From NCBI GenBank assembly GCA_017626845.1, contig JAGAHX010000035.1, forward strand, positions 40,517-104,516: a stretch of DNA of 64,000 bases. Reading direction: 5' to 3'. Positions within the stretch are counted from its first letter, which is position 1. Every line of letters begins with the position of its first letter. This DNA is from Bacillota bacterium (GTDB lineage Bacteria; Bacillota; Clostridia; Peptostreptococcales; Anaerovoracaceae). Shown here in pieces: positions 61,398 to 64,000 of this stretch. A model generated the notes under the pieces. The model worked only from the letters and a program-made list of their open reading frames with translations. It made no database searches and was not told the DNA's origin. Made by a program: the position numbers and the translations under genes.

Positions 61398-61426
61398 ATA
61401 ATAATACCCGATAAGGTATAATTCAA
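61398..61426 (-). promoter_or_regulatory. Promoter of hipBST
   Basis: On the minus strand TTGAAT (61421-61426) and TATTAT (61398-61403) are 17 nt apart, and the spacer is filled by the palindrome at 61404-61419, so repressor binding would block polymerase directly. Confidence 0.75.
61404..61419. promoter_or_regulatory. hip operator O1
   Basis: ATACCC GATA AGGTAT, a 6-4-6 palindrome with one mismatch lying between the -35 and -10 boxes. Confidence 0.75.
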
Positions 61427-61443
61427 GCAAAATCGCTCGAATT

Positions 61444-61459
61444 CATCCCTATCGGGTAT
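61444..61459. promoter_or_regulatory. hip operator O2
   Basis: CATCCC TATC GGGTAT, the same 6-4-6 pattern with a degenerate left half, starting exactly 40 bp after O1. Confidence 0.65.
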
Positions 61460-61483
61460 AATTCATTTCAATCCGCCAAAATC

Positions 61484-61499
61484 ATACCCTTTCGGGTAT
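61484..61499. promoter_or_regulatory. hip operator O3
   Basis: ATACCC TTTC GGGTAT, a perfect 6-4-6 palindrome starting exactly 40 bp after O2 and a few bases from the stop of the zinc-ribbon gene. Confidence 0.75.
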
Positions 61500-61502
61500 A
61501 TT

Positions 61503-61718
61503 CTACTTATCTTCTCCGAACAGAATATCCAGGATCTCGGCTTCATCCACCCAGTTCGCGTCGTCCCGGGAAGAGCCCATCTGCGCGCCGCAGCCCGGAC
61601 ACTCCGGCTGGGGAAATTCCACCTTGCAACCGCATTCAGAGCAGATATATTCGGGATCGCCGAACAGGTGACTGTGCTGGATCCAATAGGGATGTTTGGG
61701 TTTGCTGAATAAAGACAT
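61503..61718 (-). CDS. Small zinc-ribbon protein
   Basis: This 71-aa protein has two CxxC pairs (YICSECGCKVEF and CPGCGAQMG) that should bind one zinc ion, followed by an acidic tail (DEAEILDILFGEDK). No signal peptide or enzyme domain is visible. AAGGAG precedes the ATG at 61718. It follows pcp by 23 bp. Function is unknown. Confidence 0.8.
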   Translation of the reverse strand: MSLFSKPKHPYWIQHSHLFGDPEYICSECGCKVEFPQPECPGCGAQMGSSRDDANWVDEAEILDILFGEDK

Positions 61719-61741
61719 GGCTCTACTCCTTCCGGGCTCAA

Positions 61742-62341
61742 TTATTTCAACGTTTCCACGGCGATCTGCAGCGCCTGCACCAGAGTCTCCATCGGCAGCA
61801 CCGGCACGTCTTCCGCCGGTTCCAATTCCTTTGTCGCGGGCACGTGGATAAAGCCGCCTTTTACGTCCCGGAACAGGGGTTCTTCCGCGATCGCACGCAG
61901 CAGGCCGTACATCAGGTTGTTGCAAACATACACGCCGGCGGTGTTGGAGATCTTCGCAGGGATGCCGGCTTCCCGGAGCCGCTGGGTGATCCTATGGATC
62001 GGCAGCCGCGTCATGTAGGCAGCAGGGCCGTCGGGATCGATGGGGTCTCCGTGGGGGAACACGCCCTCGTTGTCGGGGATCGTCTCGTCCATGGCGTTGA
62101 CCGCAACACGCTCCGGCGTGATCTCGCTGCGGCCGTCCGCCAGTCCGACGCAGATCACCGCATCCGGCACCCACGCACGCATTTCTTCGACCAGCAGCGC
62201 CGGCGCCTTCTGATATACCACAGGCAGGCGGAGCTTGCGGAGCTCTATGCCGTCCGGCGCCTGCAGCGCCTTGACCGCCTCCCAGGACGGGTTAAAGATG
62301 TTTCCGTCGAAGGGCTCGAAGCCCGTCATCAGTACTTTCAT
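61742..62341 (-). CDS. pcp: Pyroglutamyl-peptidase I
   Basis: This 199-aa cysteine peptidase removes N-terminal pyroglutamate from peptides. The catalytic cysteine lies in AGVYVCNNLMYGLL and the histidine in GGFIHVPATKE; the glutamate region ITPERVAVNAMDE is also present. It starts MKVLMTGFEPFDG, the family's usual beginning, with GGAGG upstream. It is cytoplasmic and could feed peptide-derived glutamate into the fermentation pathway. Confidence 0.95.
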   Translation of the reverse strand: MKVLMTGFEPFDGNIFNPSWEAVKALQAPDGIELRKLRLPVVYQKAPALLVEEMRAWVPDAVICVGLADGRSEITPERVAVNAMDETIPDNEGVFPHGDPIDPDGPAAYMTRLPIHRITQRLREAGIPAKISNTAGVYVCNNLMYGLLRAIAEEPLFRDVKGGFIHVPATKELEPAEDVPVLPMETLVQALQIAVETLK

Positions 62342-62422
62342 AAAACCTCCGGTTTCAGGTGAGTTGACCCCTGCCAGTCCTTTCGTAACTGCAGCGCTAT
62401 ATATGTGATTATAGCATAGAAA

Positions 62423-62446
62423 ACCCCCGCAGTTGAGTGCGGGGGT
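62423..62446 (-). terminator. Terminator after the DUF4352 gene
   Basis: ACCCCCGCA (62423-62431) and TGCGGGGGT (62438-62446) form a 9-bp stem; on the minus strand UUUUC follows. Confidence 0.75.
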
Positions 62447-62495
62447 GTTGTGAGGCGATGTATTTGCCGGGATCGCAGTGTGCCGGTACAGCTAC

Positions 62496-62613
62496 CGTGA
62501 CCCCAGAGTGGACGGGTCACGCTTTTACAGTGACCCAACGATGCAAACCGCTCTTGGGTCACGAAAAACGCGGCTTTCCCGTGCCCCATCGGGCAAAAAC
62601 CGACCGTGGGTCA
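62496..62613. repeat. Cluster of GTGACCC/GGGTCAC inverted repeats
   Basis: CGTGACCC (62496-62503) pairs with GGGTCACG (62514-62521), GTGACCCAA (62530-62538) pairs with TTGGGTCAC (62554-62562), and a further GTGGGTCAC lies at about 62606. The nested pairs could fold into an elaborate RNA in the 3' untranslated region of the DUF4352 gene. Confidence 0.55.
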
Positions 62614-62643
62614 CCGAAAATGCGATCCGCTTACACGGACATG

Positions 62644-63312
62644 CTATTCATGGTTTGCAATAAACGTAAATTCCTTTGCAAACAGTCCGCTCGGCGTATA
62701 ATGGATCTCCAATTCAATCCAATCGGCAGGAATCTCGTAGCCAACCACGCCTTTCATCTTCTTGCCGCTGGCAATCGTACCATCCAGCTGGCTCTTGTTG
62801 CCGCTTTCAATCAAAGCTCCAAGGCTGAGCGACGTCGAATAGTCATCGCAGTAGACCTCAAAATTCATCATGGAACTGACGTTCAGATCGGTGCTCTTAC
62901 TGTTTTCGATTTCGAATTCACAAAGGACGAAGACATTACCTTCCGACGGTTTATTGTATGCAGAGCCACGGTTTTCCGTCACACCGAGGAAGGTGACCGT
63001 TATATCATTCTGGGTCAACGTGTCACCTACTCCATACTCTGTTTTTTCTTCGGCAGGTTCCTCTGCAGTTTCCTCTGCAGGCTCTTCCACCGGGGTTTCC
63101 ACCGTAGCAGGCTCTTCTGCAGGTGCCTCTGTCGGAGCCGGCTCTTCTGCGGGCTCCTCAGCTGGTGCTTCTGCGGCCTCTCCCACCGGCGCTGGTTCAG
63201 GTGCCTTTGTTGCTTCTTTCTTATCGCCGCCGCTGCCGAGTGCGCCAAGCGCAATCAGTAAGACAAATAGTATGGCGATCCCCTTCAGAATTGGGTGCTT
63301 CTTTTTTTCCAT
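62644..63312 (-). CDS. DUF4352 extracellular protein with Pro/Glu/Ala-rich linker
   Basis: This 222-aa protein has an N-terminal membrane anchor or signal (HPILKGIAILFVLLIALGAL), a low-complexity linker of about 60 residues built from EEPA-type repeats (about 37-95), and a C-terminal beta-sandwich DUF4352 domain (VGDTLTQNDITVTFLGV, NVFVLCEFEIEN). There is no lipobox cysteine after the helix, so it is probably a membrane-tethered surface protein. DUF4352 resembles immunoglobulin-like antigens of unknown function. Confidence 0.85.
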   Translation of the reverse strand: MEKKKHPILKGIAILFVLLIALGALGSGGDKKEATKAPEPAPVGEAAEAPAEEPAEEPAPTEAPAEEPATVETPVEEPAEETAEEPAEEKTEYGVGDTLTQNDITVTFLGVTENRGSAYNKPSEGNVFVLCEFEIENSKSTDLNVSSMMNFEVYCDDYSTSLSLGALIESGNKSQLDGTIASGKKMKGVVGYEIPADWIELEIHYTPSGLFAKEFTFIANHE

Positions 63313-63341
63313 ATCGTTTCCTCCCAATCAACCTTTCGGAT

Positions 63342-63776
63342 TCATTTGCACGTCTCCCCTGCCATCCGCTTCGCAAGCCGCAGCAGGAGATCCTTGTCTT
63401 CGGAAGACAGATTCCGCAGCACATCCATAAACATGGAATCTTCCCCGGAGCCAATGTAGTTGAAAAATTCCTGCGGCGATACATGTAGATATTCGCAGAT
63501 TTCGAAGAACATCGCCAAGGAAGGCAGGTTGTTGCCGTTTTCGATGTTGTTGATGTATCCGGCGGACTGACCCATAGACAAGCTCATTTCCCGCCCGGAA
63601 ACTCCCTTGGCGCTCCGCAGCTGTGCGAGCCGTTCTGAGAATCCTTCAACTACCTGTACCGTCGTATCTTCCATACAAGCATAATTATACTTTGCCGCCC
63701 TCCTGCACTCGTCCTGTCTGACAGGAGATTTGCCTCCTTCCGTCCTGTTTAATCGGTCATTTTTGTCCTTTTGCAT
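63342..63776 (-). CDS. Xre-family HTH regulator
   Basis: This 144-aa protein has a central Xre helix-turn-helix (about 47-105; SGREMSLSMGQSAGYINNIENGNNL shortened here to MGQSAGYINNIENGN) and a short helical C terminus. The ATG at 63776 has AAGGAGA seven bases upstream; an internal ATG at 63674 would give a more typical 110-aa protein but lacks a ribosome site. It lies 29 bp before the DUF4352 gene and may control it. An attenuator-like leader is found upstream. Confidence 0.85.
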   Translation of the reverse strand: MQKDKNDRLNRTEGGKSPVRQDECRRAAKYNYACMEDTTVQVVEGFSERLAQLRSAKGVSGREMSLSMGQSAGYINNIENGNNLPSLAMFFEICEYLHVSPQEFFNYIGSGEDSMFMDVLRNLSSEDKDLLLRLAKRMAGETCK

Positions 63777-63836
63777 TTTCCGTCTCCTTTCTGAGAGGTG
63801 GAACTCTCATACTGGGAACGGAAAATTTTGCGAAAT

Positions 63837-63860
63837 AAAAAAGACGCCGTATGGCGTCTT
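63837..63860 (-). terminator. Terminator or attenuator upstream of the Xre regulator
   Basis: AAGACGCC (63841-63848), GTAT, GGCGTCTT (63853-63860) form a perfect 8-bp stem with a tetraloop; on the minus strand a U-run follows (63837-63842). It may end a gene beyond the right edge or attenuate the Xre gene. Confidence 0.75.
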
Positions 63861-63872
63861 CAGACTGAAGAC
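63856..63872 (-). promoter_or_regulatory. Alternative hairpin overlapping the terminator
   Basis: GTCTTCAG (63856-63863) and CTGAAGAC (63865-63872) pair perfectly and share bases with the terminator stem, so only one of the two can form. Confidence 0.55.
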
Positions 63873-63873
63873 A

Positions 63874-63911
63874 AAGACCGTTGCACCAATTCACTTGGTT
63901 GCAACGGTCTT
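63874..63911. other. Long hairpin upstream of the attenuator-like element
   Basis: AAGACCGTTGCA (63874-63885) pairs with TGCAACGGTCTT (63900-63911), with CCAA/TTGG extending the stem inside past a one-base bulge. Confidence 0.65.
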
Positions 63912-64000
63912 GCTTTTCCTGGTTTTTAGTTTTCAGCTCGGTAAAGCATAAATTGCGCCACCCATAGACTTAGTAATTTCCGATTATCCGAACGCATAAC

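Larger units (their letters stand above)
62342..62643. other. Intergenic region with terminator and GGGTCAC repeats, no gene seen
   Basis: This 302-bp gap holds a strong terminator (62423-62446) and five copies of the heptamer GTGACCC/GGGTCAC between 62496 and 62613. No supported reading frame was found. Confidence 0.6.
63777..64000. other. Leader/intergenic region to the window edge
   Basis: No gene is visible in the last 224 bp. It holds three hairpins (63837-63911), two of which overlap and exclude each other. Confidence 0.55.

Noticed and set aside
61404..61499. Short CRISPR-like or iteron array of 40-bp units
   Set aside because: Only the 6-4-6 palindromes and a few flanking bases recur. 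The position over the hip promoter and the symmetry point to operators.
61503..61925. A 140-aa version of the zinc-ribbon protein
   Set aside because: The N-terminal 69 codons overlap pcp out of frame and are Arg/Gly/Ala-rich shadow sequence. The ATG at 61718 has a good ribosome site.
62496..62613. CRISPR array
   Set aside because: The repeats are 7-9 bp inverted heptamers at irregular spacing, not 23-40 bp direct repeats with unique spacers. No cas gene is present in the window.
63730..63951. A 73-codon plus-strand frame near the right edge
   Set aside because: It crosses the Xre gene start and the hairpin leader, lacks a ribosome site and has no recognisable domain.

Overview
The window reads as chromosome of an anaerobic, moderately GC-rich low-GC-phylum (Firmicutes, class Clostridia) bacterium. 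The reasons are strong AGGAGG-type ribosome sites, the clostridial gene order mrnC-cysS-proS-ispDF-yacL-carD-radA, a methylaspartate glutamate-fermentation operon, rubredoxin, an Fe-S aldo/keto reductase and an L,D-transpeptidase with SLH-like repeats. The family cannot be fixed from the sequence; amino-acid fermenters of the Anaerovoracaceae/Eubacteriales type are a plausible guess. Nearly all genes lie on the minus strand. No tRNA, rRNA, CRISPR array, prophage or complete insertion sequence was found.

Layout. (1) 1-7000 is an A+T-richer accessory block: a six-gene, fully overlapping minus-strand operon with an HTH-ADP-ribosyltransferase-fold (DUF3990) protein, a 162-aa unknown protein and the Wadjet genes jetA, jetB, jetC and jetD (jetD runs off the left edge). 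It is driven by a consensus promoter wrapped in two palindromes. (2) 7041-18430 is a conserved housekeeping run: mrnC, cysS, a cyclophilin, proS, ispDF, yacL, carD, a two-component system, radA and a P-loop protein. (3) 18615-26666 is a dipeptide/opine-type uptake and hydrolysis cluster: ABC transporter, RidA, M20 amidohydrolase and a YheO/DauR-like regulator. (4) 26720-27101 holds a type I toxin-antitoxin locus: a 29-aa holin-like peptide and a convergent antisense RNA. (5) 27196-35857 encodes glutamate fermentation: glutamate to 3-methylaspartate (glmS/E, reactivated by glmL), to mesaconate (mal), to citramalate (class I hydratase alpha/beta), to acetate plus pyruvate (lyase D/E/F). A GntR regulator is divergent at 36091.

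(6) 37103-43037 encodes a CoA-transferase, a diverged enolase, a glycerate 2-kinase, a PhzF protein and citC, which charges the lyase acyl carrier protein encoded in block 5. Divergent from citC are an AEC permease and an MFS carrier. (7) 45387-59969 mixes a glutaredoxin, an EF-G paralogue, asnS, an L,D-transpeptidase, a small redox/amino-acid cluster (cyclodeaminase family, flavin-barrel protein, racemase family, rubredoxin), an Fe-S aldo/keto reductase, a two-gene amino-acid ABC importer of unusual domain make-up and an SNF-type sodium symporter. (8) 58815-61500 is a HipBST toxin-antitoxin operon with a degenerate P-loop/DUF697 protein translationally coupled as a fourth gene and three operator-like palindromes spaced exactly 40 bp. 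(9) 61503-63776 carries a zinc-ribbon protein, pyroglutamyl peptidase, a DUF4352 protein and an HTH regulator with an attenuator-like leader.

Dispersed palindromes with a GGGACGGTTC core occur at four intergenic sites, and a second palindrome family (TTCGAC...CTGAGCC) at two. The candidates most worth attention are the Wadjet operon with an ART-fold protein as its first gene, the HipBST plus DUF697 operon, the type I TA locus, the ABC ATPase fused to an anti-sigma-kinase-like domain, and its partner, a lobe-swapped binding protein fused to a permease.
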